This document shows, one piece after another, positions 1 to 7,857 of a stretch of 64,000 bases of DNA. The stretch is from JAKVCB01 sp965243695. GTDB taxonomy: Bacteria; Planctomycetota; Planctomycetia; Pirellulales; Lacipirellulaceae. The position numbers and the translations under genes are program-made. The notes under the pieces are model-generated. The model saw nothing but the letters and a program-made list of their open reading frames with translations. It was not told the DNA's origin and ran no database searches. How positions within the stretch are numbered: position 1 is the stretch's first letter; every line of letters starts with the position of its first letter. Where the stretch lies: assembly GCA_965243695.1 (NCBI GenBank), contig CBDEWC010000014.1:186001-250000 (forward strand). The letters are read 5' to 3'.

Positions 1-2011
1 TGGACCGTGCGCCTATTTTCCAATAACTGACTCCCATGCTCACCAGTGCTTCGCCGTGTCGGTGTGGTAAGGCAAGCTTGGCAACAGGCACATTGGTTGT
101 CAGCATTGGAACTGCCTTATCGTACCAGCGGATCGCCTTTTCGTGGTTCTTTTGGTGAACCGCGTATACCGCACCAATATGAAAATAAAGACGCCCCACC
201 AGATGTTCAAAATGGGGAACCGACTGCCGGTTCTTCGCACCTTCAGTAAGGTTATCGATCGCCTTCTGAGAATAGCGCAAAGCATTGGTTGACCTGCGGC
301 GAGCATGTTCAATACGTACCGCCTGGAAGTAAGCAACTCCCAGACGCCACTGGATGTGTTGTTGCCAAAGCAGATCGTCAACCTCTTGGACCAGTGAATC
401 AGCAGCGGTTTGGGCTTCTTCGATCCAGAGTTCCGGGTCGACGCTTGGCTTAAACTCAGCCAGGGTTGCAAGGGCCTCTTCGGCAACGTGGAGTCGTAAC
501 TCCAAGCCAGCGTCACCCTTTTTGATCGCATCTTCAGCAAGCCCCGATGCCCGACCAATCCACTTGGAAACCGTTTTGAATTTATTGCGATACTCCTGGC
601 CTGCGATCTCACGACCTATCGCCAGATGGGCATCGACAAGGACTTGTTTGGCAGCCCTTCGATCGGCAATATGCTTGCTTGTGGCAACCACGTCTGCCAT
701 TTCAATCGCTTTGGTTTGAAACGGTATGGCACGCGAACGAATGTCCAACCCACCCAAGCTTGCCAACCGGCCCATTTGCTGCAGTGCCTGGGCTTGAATA
801 ATCGTGGGTGTGTTACTGCTGTCCAGTACGGCTCGTGTCTCGCGAACCGCATCGTCGTAACGTGCCAACTGCTCTAGCGCCCTGGCCCACCGAAGCCGAT
901 ACGCGTCGTTGCTCGGATCAAGCTTGAATGCCTCAGCCGCTGAAAACTCGGCCAGATCGGCCTGGCCGGTTGCCAGATAGATGTCAGCCAACAACCAATG
1001 CGCCTGGGCCATCTCGGGATCGATTGACAAGGCGAACTGCAAATCACGAATATTTTTCTCGTACGGACCATGGAGGTGGTTTTCCGCCCGAAGTGCAAAC
1101 GCGGCCGAATCGACTGCCTCGATCACAATATGTGAAACCAGTCGCTTGGAATCTTTCGTATCTTGTGTCTCCTCAAACATGAACAGTACGCCACGTTCGG
1201 GAAAGATTTGGCCAAGGATTTCACCCGCATCGTTCAGGATGCTGGCTGGCTCGAATTTGCCGAGCCGCAATTGCTTGACCAAATGCTCGGCGGGCAGCAA
1301 TTCGTCGAGTTCAACTTTGATCATCTTCACGGTATCATCGGTAACGACAACGTCTATTCTCTGGAAGGGAGCCGTCTCGTAGACCAGGATTTCGCCATCT
1401 TCAAGGTCCCGCACTTCACTCGGTTCACCCCACAGAGTACGTACTTCGTCGGGAGACGAGGTGCCAGGTTGAACGCCATTGAACTTGGCAACCTTCGTAT
1501 GGATCATCAGCTTCGTTGGCGGGGCAACCGCCTTTTTGACCGTTTTGCTGTGCTGGGCAACACGGTCCTTGCGGCGAGAATTGGCCAAACTGGCAGCTCT
1601 CGTCAAAGCAGTTCCAAATTCTTCGGCCTCCTTGTCCGCTGGGTCGGTGGCATCGACAATAATTCTGCGATTCTCGTCCAGCGGAAGTACGCTTGCCGCT
1701 AACTCTGGCTCATAATCTGAATCTTGGGAAATTGGCTCCAGTGGTTCCTGCTCCTCAGAATCAGCGATCGACTCAGACGCAACCGAATCTGACTCCGTCA
1801 CCTGCCGGTTTTTGACCAAAACCGAAGTGCCGTCCTCTTGGAATCTGGCGGTTGAATCTTTGACCTTGGGAGTGACTGGCTCTTCAGCGGACACGGGAAC
1901 CGCTAACAAGACGAGGCCACAAGACGCCACCATGACCACCAAATGATCCCGAAACCCCCAGTAAGTGGCTTGGGGTCGAACCAACCAACGCTTTTGTTTT
2001 TTCGTTCGCAT
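1..2011 (-). CDS. Exported TPR-containing protein (3' end beyond window)
   Basis: An open frame runs from an ATG at 2011 to the window edge with no stop, about 670 codons. A strong Shine-Dalgarno (AGGAGGAG) lies just before the ATG. The N-terminus is basic, followed by a hydrophobic stretch (VVMVASCGLVLLAVPVSA), consistent with a signal peptide cleaved near residue 43. An acidic, Ser/Glu-rich linker follows. Around residue 190 the pattern GTSSPDEVRTLWGEP resembles the SmpA/OmlA-like beta fold. From about residue 330 onward helical pairs of the TPR type appear (AHWLLADIYLATGQ, LDPSNDAYRLRWARALEQL). The function is unknown; it is probably an envelope scaffold or assembly factor. The C-terminus is missing, so a further catalytic domain cannot be excluded. 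Three shorter frames in this stretch are shadows of this gene. Confidence 0.8.
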   Translation of the reverse strand, partial: MRTKKQKRWLVRPQATYWGFRDHLVVMVASCGLVLLAVPVSAEEPVTPKVKDSTARFQEDGTSVLVKNRQVTESDSVASESIADSEEQEPLEPISQDSDYEPELAASVLPLDENRRIIVDATDPADKEAEEFGTALTRAASLANSRRKDRVAQHSKTVKKAVAPPTKLMIHTKVAKFNGVQPGTSSPDEVRTLWGEPSEVRDLEDGEILVYETAPFQRIDVVVTDDTVKMIKVELDELLPAEHLVKQLRLGKFEPASILNDAGEILGQIFPERGVLFMFEETQDTKDSKRLVSHIVIEAVDSAAFALRAENHLHGPYEKNIRDLQFALSIDPEMAQAHWLLADIYLATGQADLAEFSAAEAFKLDPSNDAYRLRWARALEQLARYDDAVRETRAVLDSSNTPTIIQAQALQQMGRLASLGGLDIRSRAIPFQTKAIEMADVVATSKHIADRRAAKQVLVDAHLAIGREIAGQEYRNKFKTVSKWIGRASGLAEDAIKKGDAGLELRLHVAEEALATLAEFKPSVDPELWIEEAQTAADSLVQEVDDLLWQQHIQWRLGVAYFQAVRIEHARRRSTNALRYSQKAIDNLTEGAKNRQSVPHFEHLVGRLYFHIGAVYAVHQKNHEKAIRWYDKAVPMLTTNVPVAKLALPHRHGEALVSMGVSYWKIGARS

Positions 2012-2417
2012 GGCGTGCTCCTCCTGAACACATGACCGACAATGCCAGTCACAGCGTGTAAAATTCCCTGGGGATCGCGTCCTAATTCTTTCAACTCGGC
2101 AAAAACCGGGCTGCTTTCTAGAGTCCCTGTTCCGTCGAGCGGCCACCGCCTGGCATCCTCACACCAAGGGCCGCGGTCACCTCACAGGACAACCAATAGA
2201 ACCCTTCCTGTTTTGCGGCACTCACCGTTACAACCATTACCATCGGCAACTCTTCGTGCAAATTAACAGCCTATGTGAGTCAAATTGGTGAAATCTGACG
2301 CGATTTGTCTGAATCTCCTTCAGTTTGACCACCGATCGAATGCTGCTAGCTGGAAATCTCCCCCAAAGAACGGTCCCGTTTGCTATCGGCGCTACGATTT
2401 TTTAGCCGATAGCGGCG
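2012..2417. other. Intergenic region with promoter side of the TPR gene
   Basis: About 400 bases separate the stop of the GTPase gene and the start of the TPR gene, both on the minus strand. The part nearest 2011 carries the ribosome binding site of the TPR gene. The part nearest 2418 holds a tandem hairpin repeat described separately. I see no further coding sequence here. Confidence 0.5.
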
Positions 2418-2439
2418 CTACGATTTTTTAGCCGATAGC
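2382..2439. repeat. Two tandem 26-bp units forming hairpins, overlapping a gene end
   Basis: The unit (GGCGCTACGATTTTTTAGCC + GATAGC) occurs twice back to back at 2388-2413 and 2414-2439. With the preceding GCTATC it forms stems of GCTATCGGC against GCCGATAGC. The second copy lies inside the 3' end of the MnmE-like gene, encoding its last residues (LSAKKS) and stop codon. It could act as a transcript end for the minus-strand gene or be a small dispersed repeat; only this locus is visible in the window. Confidence 0.75.
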
Positions 2440-3587
2440 ATTGAGCGAAGAAGTTTGCTTGCTTCCTCACTTTGACCACCTAGTACCAACTGCTCTGCCG
2501 TTAGCAACTGTTGGACCTGATCGAGTGCGAAAGGAACCGCCGCACCAGGAGTCGGTTCAATGGGTACCAGTGATGTCTGAATCGCAACCAGCAAGGCTTC
2601 AATACCGACTCCCGTCACGGCACTGGTTGCATAGCGGTCTGGCGTCGCCTCCTCAACCACGGATCTACGCTCAGGGGTGAGCAGGTCTATTTTGTTGACG
2701 ACAACCAAAACAGCTCGTTCGCCACCGTTTCCTTCAAGCAACTCCTCAGGCAGTGCATTTTCGGTGGCGTCAGTAACCACCACGACCAGGTCGGCATGTT
2801 GCCGTGAACGTTTTGCCCTGCGAACTCCCTCCCTCTCAAGCGGGTCGACGAAGTACCGCACCCCTGCGGTATCTGCCAACTCAATGGGCCAGCCATTGAC
2901 GGCAGTCACTGCCGTCACAACGTCACGGGTTGTCCCCGGCTTCGCACTAACGATGGCCCGCTCAAACCCCACCAGTGCGTTGATCAAGCTGCTCTTGCCG
3001 ACATTCGGGCGACCCGTCAGGACGACCCGCCACGGTGTCGTGAGATGCAGGCCCAAATCACTGAAACGAAGTAGTCGTTGAAGTTGCTCAAGGGCCGCTG
3101 AGGTCGCATGGTTCTCGAGGGCCAAAAGTATCGCTTGCACCGACCTACCCAAGGCATCGTGGAACTGGTCAAGCAGAATACGTGCAGTCTTCGTCGTTGC
3201 TGCAACGGCTAGTCCCCTCGCAGCCGCAGCTTGAAATGGATCTGGATGGGTCGTTGACAACGAATCTTGCCAATCGATCAATTCGCAGCCGCTATCGGCG
3301 AGTCGCCTGAGAACGGCCTTGACGGCCGCCGATCCACCATGGCAGTGGATGTCGACTTGCGCCGAACCTACCAGGCGCGTCACAATCACGTCCTCACCAC
3401 CCATACCCGCCCAGCGACCGTAGCAAATCCTTCCTGCAGGAAATTCGGCAAGCGCTTTCCCGCTGGCGGAGTGAAAGGATTGCTGCACAATATCAAGGGC
3501 TCTTGAGCCAACGACGCGGACAACCGCCACCGCCGCCCGCCCCACAGGCGTTAGCTGAACCGCACAGGTTGGAAAGTCTGATCCCAT
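2418..3587 (-). CDS. MnmE/TrmE-like GTPase, short and lacking the C-terminal Cys motif
   Basis: This 389-residue protein has a TrmE-type N-terminal domain (TPVGRAAVAVVRVVG) and a helical region interrupted by a G domain. G1 is GRPNVGKSS near residue 190, G3 is DTAG near 236 and G4 is NKID near 296. MnmE normally has about 450 residues and ends with a conserved C-(I/L/V)-G-K motif needed for tRNA wobble-uridine modification with MnmG. Here the end is SMLSAKKS, with no such cysteine. It is therefore probably a divergent paralogue, or a protein whose tail was changed by the repeat that encodes it. The G domain is intact and should hydrolyse GTP; involvement in tRNA modification is uncertain. It lies upstream of the TPR gene on the same strand. 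Confidence 0.8.
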   Translation of the reverse strand: MGSDFPTCAVQLTPVGRAAVAVVRVVGSRALDIVQQSFHSASGKALAEFPAGRICYGRWAGMGGEDVIVTRLVGSAQVDIHCHGGSAAVKAVLRRLADSGCELIDWQDSLSTTHPDPFQAAAARGLAVAATTKTARILLDQFHDALGRSVQAILLALENHATSAALEQLQRLLRFSDLGLHLTTPWRVVLTGRPNVGKSSLINALVGFERAIVSAKPGTTRDVVTAVTAVNGWPIELADTAGVRYFVDPLEREGVRRAKRSRQHADLVVVVTDATENALPEELLEGNGGERAVLVVVNKIDLLTPERRSVVEEATPDRYATSAVTGVGIEALLVAIQTSLVPIEPTPGAAVPFALDQVQQLLTAEQLVLGGQSEEASKLLRSMLSAKKS

Positions 3588-3634
3588 TCAGTACTCGACA
3601 TCAAGTCGCCATTTCCAGCGAAGCAATCCCCCGG

Positions 3635-4519
3635 TCACTTGATCCCACCATGTCGGTCGCCCGCGACTAGCGAAATGCCCGCCAGTACCATCTGGGGTAC
3701 GTACCGTACTTCAAGTCCTGTCATCTGGGTCAAGTTTTCAGCCAGTGGAACGTGAATACCGCCAGTGAGACAAACCATGGGTGGTTGGGTTTGACTCTGC
3801 GCAATCTGCTCGACAATTGAGCGGATAGCGCCAACTGCAGCCCAGTACAAACCGGACTGAATGGCGGCTTCGGTTTCGCTTCCGATCGGCGGGGGAACCT
3901 CGGAAGTTTTGGCGGCAGAAACCAACGGCAAAGCGTCCGTCCCCTCGGCAAGGGCGTGGGCACCCATTGCGATGCCCGGCAAAATCGCTCCTCCCACAAA
4001 TGCCCCTGTCGCGTCGACCAAATCGACCGTCATCGCGCTGCCGTGGTCAACCACTACGATCGGTCGATCACCGGTTCGCAACTGGTTGGCCGCCGTCGCT
4101 GCAAGTAAGCGATCGATACCGACTCGCTCCGGGAATGGCACCTTGAGCGGAATCGTAATGTCGCGATGTGAGACCTCGTGAATTCGGTGTCGGCCCCCAC
4201 TTTGGTGGCGCAATTCGGCGATGACCCGCTGAAAATAATCATCCGCAGGACGATTGACACTTGCAACGAACCAGTCGAATGACTCCAGGCGCACTTCTTC
4301 ATACCAGGACCGGAGTTTGTCTTCGGCAAACCTGTTCTGCGGCGAAAGGGTCAGTTCCAGGCTGCTGGCTGGCTGAGGCAATCCGGACGCTCTAATCGGT
4401 AGCACCCGACTTTGGGCCTCCGCCACGCACCCATGGACCGAATCAAAGAATCCACATTGAACGCGACTGTTTCCAATGTCGACTGCGGCGATGCGTATCT
4501 GGCCTGAATTTGGTCCCAT
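3635..4519 (-). CDS. coaX: Type III pantothenate kinase
   Basis: CoaX phosphorylates pantothenate with ATP, the first committed step of coenzyme A synthesis. The 294-residue product has the ASKHA-fold phosphate-binding start AVDIGNSRVQ, the central GIDRLLAATAA segment, VVDHGSAMTVDLVD and GGAILPGIAMG, all characteristic of this family. Its length is slightly above the usual 250-260 residues. I prefer the ATG at 4519, which has GAGGA eight bases upstream, over a TTG at 4537. It lies 47 bases from the MnmE-like gene downstream on the same strand and may be co-transcribed with it. Confidence 0.9.
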   Translation of the reverse strand: MGPNSGQIRIAAVDIGNSRVQCGFFDSVHGCVAEAQSRVLPIRASGLPQPASSLELTLSPQNRFAEDKLRSWYEEVRLESFDWFVASVNRPADDYFQRVIAELRHQSGGRHRIHEVSHRDITIPLKVPFPERVGIDRLLAATAANQLRTGDRPIVVVDHGSAMTVDLVDATGAFVGGAILPGIAMGAHALAEGTDALPLVSAAKTSEVPPPIGSETEAAIQSGLYWAAVGAIRSIVEQIAQSQTQPPMVCLTGGIHVPLAENLTQMTGLEVRYVPQMVLAGISLVAGDRHGGIK

Positions 4520-4761
4520 GCTCCGATCCTCAAACAACCTGCCAATCCACTTAATTTCAGGGCTGTGCCTTTGCCTATCATCCCCCGATCCTGGTTTTCA
4601 GGGAAGTGTCCCCCCACCCCCGGCGGGCCTGCTCTGGGTGAGGGGGACTATCGAGAACCATTCTCGAAAACAAATAGCCAGTTGACGGACCGCAGATGAC
4701 CGTCAAAATGACGGTTCTGGGGAGGTGTGTCCACCTGTCACCCCCCAGGACCATTCCAACT

Positions 4762-4845
4762 GGGCCCGTGGCGGAATAGGCAGACGCGCATGCTTGAGGG
4801 GCATGTGCCCGCAAGGGCGTGCTGGTTCGACTCCAGTCGGGCCCA
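4762..4845 (+). tRNA. tRNA-Leu (anticodon GAG)
   Basis: A perfect 7-bp acceptor stem pairs GGGCCCG (4762-4768) with CGGGCCC (4838-4844), followed by discriminator A and no encoded CCA. The D-arm has the class II pattern TGGCGGAATAGGCAGAC. The anticodon loop TTGAGGG gives GAG, reading CUC leucine codons. A long variable arm (GCCC GCAA GGGC) is present, as expected for leucine, and the T-arm has GGTTCGACTCC. Confidence 0.95.
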
Positions 4846-4911
4846 CTGGAAAGCTGACCTGTCGGATATCAAGTCGATTCGACGGGCGAGGCCAAGGTGA
4901 GGTTGAATCCC

Positions 4912-4953
4912 TCTCAACTCAATCTCGAGCGATCTCTCAAGATTGAGTTGAGA
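4912..4953 (+). other. Perfect 14-bp inverted repeat between tRNA and terminator
   Basis: TCTCAACTCAATCT (4912-4925) is exactly complementary to AGATTGAGTTGAGA (4940-4953), with a 14-base loop. It lies immediately before a second, terminator-like hairpin. It may be part of the tRNA 3' trailer, or a processing or small RNA structure. Confidence 0.6.
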
Positions 4954-4957
4954 TTGG

Positions 4958-4991
4958 GACTCGCGAACGATGTTCGCGAGTCTTTTCTTTT
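4958..4991 (+). terminator. Rho-independent terminator after tRNA-Leu
   Basis: An 11-bp perfect stem (GACTCGCGAAC / GTTCGCGAGTC, 3-base loop) is followed by TTTTCTTTT. This is a classic intrinsic terminator for the tRNA transcript, placed just ahead of the ferritin promoter. Confidence 0.85.
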
Positions 4992-5031
4992 GTGTGGACA
5001 AACCATTAGGTGTCAGACAATTCCTGTCGAC

Positions 5032-5102
5032 TATACTCTATAAAAGGAACCCTGCAGCGGTTCCGCTTTCTTGAGTTGTTGCATCGTCCCAAAAAGGAAC
5101 CG
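5032..5102 (+). promoter_or_regulatory. Ferritin promoter and 5' leader with alternative hairpins
   Basis: A -10-like TATACT lies at 5032-5037; the -35 is poor. The leader carries GGAACC at 5046-5051, CGGTTCC at 5058-5064 and GGAACCG at 5096-5102, the last overlapping the ribosome binding site. The central element can pair with the upstream copy (6 bp, leaving the binding site free) or with the downstream copy (7 bp, hiding it). This suggests, but does not prove, translational control. No clear Fur box was seen. Confidence 0.4.
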
Positions 5103-5107
5103 ACACC

Positions 5108-5611
5108 ATGCTTAACCAGATAATACAAGATGCCATTAACGAGCAAATCAACAACGAACTCTACTCTTCGTACAGTTACCTCAGCATGTCGGCTTATTGT
5201 GAGTACAAACAATTCGCAGGAGCTGCATCATGGATGCGAATTCAAAGCCAGGAAGAGTACACCCACGCAATGCGTTTGTACGACTTTTTAATTGCTCGTA
5301 ACGGCCGCGTTGAATTGAGCCCGGTTGCCCAGCCTGCCATTGATTTCGAATCCATCCCTAATGTGTTCGCCCAAGCGCTCGAACAAGAGAAGGTTGTTAC
5401 TAACCAGATTGACGCGCTCTACGAACTCGCGTTCAAAGAAAAAGCATTTGCTGCACTCGTCGAGCTGGAATGGTTTGTTCAAGAGCAGGTCGATGAGGAA
5501 AAGGCTGCCCGTGACATCGTCCATAAGTTCGAAATGATCAAGGAAGATCCAGCCGCCTTATTGGATCTGGATCGGGAACTCGGAGCGCGCAACGCAGCTG
5601 ACGCTGAATGA
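5108..5611 (+). CDS. ftnA: Bacterial non-haem ferritin
   Basis: The 167-residue product matches the length and pattern of bacterial ferritin (FtnA), a 24-subunit cytoplasmic shell that oxidises Fe2+ and stores it as mineral. Ferroxidase residues are visible: the glutamate in NELYSSYSYL near 17, E and H in SQEEYTHAMRLYDF near 49-53, and E/Q residues in LEWFVQEQVDEE near 121-130. There is no haem-binding methionine pattern of bacterioferritin. The ribosome binding site AAGGAACC precedes the ATG. It is a single-gene unit, flanked upstream by the tRNA terminator and facing a convergent operon downstream. Confidence 0.93.
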   Translation: MLNQIIQDAINEQINNELYSSYSYLSMSAYCEYKQFAGAASWMRIQSQEEYTHAMRLYDFLIARNGRVELSPVAQPAIDFESIPNVFAQALEQEKVVTNQIDALYELAFKEKAFAALVELEWFVQEQVDEEKAARDIVHKFEMIKEDPAALLDLDRELGARNAADAE

Positions 5612-5661
5612 CCAGCAGCCTGGACAAAGCATGTCGCAGCACACCGACACCTTCCCGCGGT

Positions 5662-5886
5662 TTATACCAGGGAATCAATGACGTGTGTGACGAGAGGGAT
5701 CAAACTCGAAACTTTTCCTTTGACCGCCCCAAAGCCACCGTATTGGTTAATCTCCAGATACAGGAAGAGACATCCCAAAAGCAGCGCCAACAATGCCAAC
5801 AACAGCAACATGGTGTAGATGGATGTCTTCGGCTTTGACCTTAAAACACCGGGTGGATTAGCTGAGCTTAAGTCGGGTTGCGACAC
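5662..5886 (-). CDS. Small single-pass membrane protein, GTG start, overlapping upstream gene
   Basis: The 74-residue product starts at a GTG preceded by AGGAGGGGGACC, an excellent Shine-Dalgarno. The start lies inside the end of the upstream coiled-coil gene, so the two overlap by 29 bases and are probably translationally coupled. After a short polar N-terminus comes the segment SIYTMLLLLALLALLLGCLF, a clear transmembrane helix, then YLEINQYGGFG. Similar short proteins with the pattern SIYT-hydrophobic-GCL-LWLE are known to me from planctomycetes but have no assigned function. An in-frame ATG exists at the start of the helix but lacks a ribosome binding site. Confidence 0.7.
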   Translation of the reverse strand: MSQPDLSSANPPGVLRSKPKTSIYTMLLLLALLALLLGCLFLYLEINQYGGFGAVKGKVSSLIPLVTHVIDSLV

Positions 5887-6697
5887 GGTCCCCCTCCTGA
5901 ATTTGTCCTCGAAGAAAACGTCGATCAAGTTTGCCAATCGCCCGGTCTGGCGAGGTGCTGATAATTTCAGCGCGGCCCAAGTATTTGGATCCGCGAAAGA
6001 CTTCGACCGTATGACCTGCTTGCAGTCCATCGTCGGCTCCGATTGTCACCTCGATCAACTGTGTGGGGCCCTTGCGACGGACCGCAGATACAACCCCATC
6101 GGAAGGCTCCATCAAGAAATCGGGGTCGAGGCCCGGATCAAGGCCATTGGCACGTAACAATTTGGTCATCCTTGCGACTTGTCTGGTAATCGCTTGATTT
6201 TGGGCGCGCACGAGGTTCAGTTCGCCTTGGGTTTGATCCTGACCCTCCTTGGCATCGAGCATCACCCCAAAATCTTTGTCGCGGGCCTGCTGATTGTCAC
6301 GAAGTGCCTTGCGTTGCCCAGTTACTTCTTTGATCAGGCGATCGTTGTTTTGTTGGGTTGCGGCCACGGCGGCAATGCGATCGCGGCTCTGCTGCTTGAG
6401 TTGATCAAGTTCAGCCTGAATGCCGACATTGCGATCAACGAGCATCGTCCGCTCACTTTCGAGCTTGCGGATTTGCTGTTGGATTGCCTCCAAATTGGCG
6501 CTCAACTCACTCTCTTTGCGGTCAAAAGCAGCCTGGGCCTTATTGAGCTGCAACAGTTTTTCGTTGAACTTGTCTTCAAAGTTATTTGCTTCGTTTTTCC
6601 AGTTCTGGTGCGTTGAATAAACTGTCATCGCCAGACCCATGAACACAATGCACATGATCACAATGAGAAGTACCAGTATTTTGCCGATGAGATTCAT
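5858..6697 (-). CDS. Membrane-anchored coiled-coil protein (long paralogue)
   Basis: The 279-residue product begins with an N-terminal membrane anchor (KILVLLIVIMCIVFMGLAM) and continues as a long coiled coil to about residue 185. A compact C-terminal domain of about 95 residues follows (SAVRRKGPTQLIEVTIGADDGLQ region, then a GHTVEVFRG beta pattern). It shares segments with the 173-residue neighbour upstream (VDRNVGIQ / IGRNKTLEQ; NQQARDKDF / NQQARDQAF), so the two are paralogues by tandem duplication. They lie 23 bases apart on the same strand. The function is unknown; the topology suggests an envelope spacer or an organiser facing the periplasmic side. Confidence 0.8.
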   Translation of the reverse strand: MNLIGKILVLLIVIMCIVFMGLAMTVYSTHQNWKNEANNFEDKFNEKLLQLNKAQAAFDRKESELSANLEAIQQQIRKLESERTMLVDRNVGIQAELDQLKQQSRDRIAAVAATQQNNDRLIKEVTGQRKALRDNQQARDKDFGVMLDAKEGQDQTQGELNLVRAQNQAITRQVARMTKLLRANGLDPGLDPDFLMEPSDGVVSAVRRKGPTQLIEVTIGADDGLQAGHTVEVFRGSKYLGRAEIISTSPDRAIGKLDRRFLRGQIQEGDRVATRLKLS

Positions 6698-6720
6698 GGA
6701 TTGCCTCCGCGGGTTGCGGG

Positions 6721-7242
6721 TTAGTCCTCGGTAAGGTCACTATTTCGTTCCAAGGTGTGCTCCAGTTGTCCCTGCAACTGGTGCAACTCCTCGGTTGTCT
6801 TTACAACGACGACAAACGCCTGATCGCGGGCCTGTTGATTGCTCTTAATTTCGCTTCGCAAATCGTCGACCTGGTCGGCCAGACGATTGTTTCTCTCTTG
6901 CACTCCCAACACCTCGGCAGTCTTTTCGCGGCGCACATCGGTCAAGGCCTGCAGATTTTGCTCCAGGGTCTTATTCCGCCCGATCAGGGTAACTCGCTCG
7001 TGCTCCAGTTTGCGCAACTGGTTTACAGCTGCCAACTGCTCCCGCCGCAATTCATCGTCCAGCTTTTTGTGTGTTGCCACCAGTTTCTGATAGGTCTCCT
7101 GGGCAGCATCGACTTGTGTCTTCAACTCGTCTCTCTCATCCTTCAAATTGTGATGGGTACGGTTCACGACAAGACCCAAGGTCATCAGCAAGATGCTCAT
7201 GAACAGCACGATGGATATCAATAGCTTGCCGAAAAAACCCAT
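6721..7242 (-). CDS. Membrane-anchored coiled-coil protein (short paralogue)
   Basis: The 173-residue product has an N-terminal transmembrane segment (LLISIVLFMSILLMTLGLVV) and then coiled coil almost to the end. It lacks the C-terminal beta domain of its paralogue downstream. Shared positions include THxN near residue 30, the (V/I)xRN motif mid-coil and NQQARD near the end. It is the first gene of a three-gene minus-strand set (6721-7242, 5858-6697, 5662-5886). The roughly 290 bases upstream to the FmdB gene hold its promoter and no coding sequence that I can support. Confidence 0.78.
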   Translation of the reverse strand: MGFFGKLLISIVLFMSILLMTLGLVVNRTHHNLKDERDELKTQVDAAQETYQKLVATHKKLDDELRREQLAAVNQLRKLEHERVTLIGRNKTLEQNLQALTDVRREKTAEVLGVQERNNRLADQVDDLRSEIKSNQQARDQAFVVVVKTTEELHQLQGQLEHTLERNSDLTED

Positions 7243-7533
7243 GGCTCACGCGGGGATAATCACACACAATCGGAAAGATAATTCGCTTCAGGACAACTCT
7301 CACTGATTTCACGTTGGGATCCCTTCGACAGCGAAGACTGTCGGCGAGCCGCACCATCCAAAACGTTCATCAAACCAACGAAATCTACATTCCTGACAAG
7401 GGTCTCTTTAGTATACGCAAAGCTAATGCAAAGCGTCAATTTTGTGACTCCTCACCCGCCAGAAGGGCCAGTTGTAGGGGTCATAGCAGGCTACTGGTAG
7501 GGATCGTACCAAGTCACCCTGTTTTGACGAATC

Positions 7534-7752
7534 TTAGCTGCCCGGAAAGCATCCGCAGCCCGAGCCACACGATCCGCGGGGAGGCTCTATTTCGCATTGG
7601 TCGGCAGAACTTCGGGTAGGGGCAGCAACCACACTTAAAAGTCGTATCAGCTGCTCTCCGCCGCACTTGGAACACTTTGGAGGTTCGGTAGTTCGCACCA
7701 ACAACTCCAGCGTCTGGTTACAACCTGGACAATGATATTCGTACAACGGCAT
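7534..7752 (-). CDS. FmdB-type zinc ribbon protein
   Basis: The 72-residue product starts MPLYEYHCPGC, the signature of the FmdB/CxxC_CxxC_SSSS family, with a second pair CSKC near residue 28. Four cysteines should bind zinc. Members are proposed regulatory or nucleic-acid-binding proteins and often sit near unrelated operons. I chose the ATG at 7752 rather than the upstream TTG because the family starts at MPLYEY. The tail is rich in Cys and Gly (GSCGSGCGCFPG), which is common in planctomycete members. Confidence 0.85.
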   Translation of the reverse strand: MPLYEYHCPGCNQTLELLVRTTEPPKCSKCGGEQLIRLLSVVAAPTRSSADQCEIEPPRGSCGSGCGCFPGS

Positions 7753-7857
7753 GGATGACTTTCCCAAATTTTGCTAGTGATCGATTGCTATTCAACGCCA
7801 GGCTTGCGGAGACACGATTCCCCAACGTGTGATACCGAGACGGCCATCGCAACCCAT

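Noticed and set aside
5819..6157. Plus-strand frames within the coiled-coil operon
   Set aside because: They are antisense shadows of genes supported by membrane segment, coil pattern and ribosome binding site.
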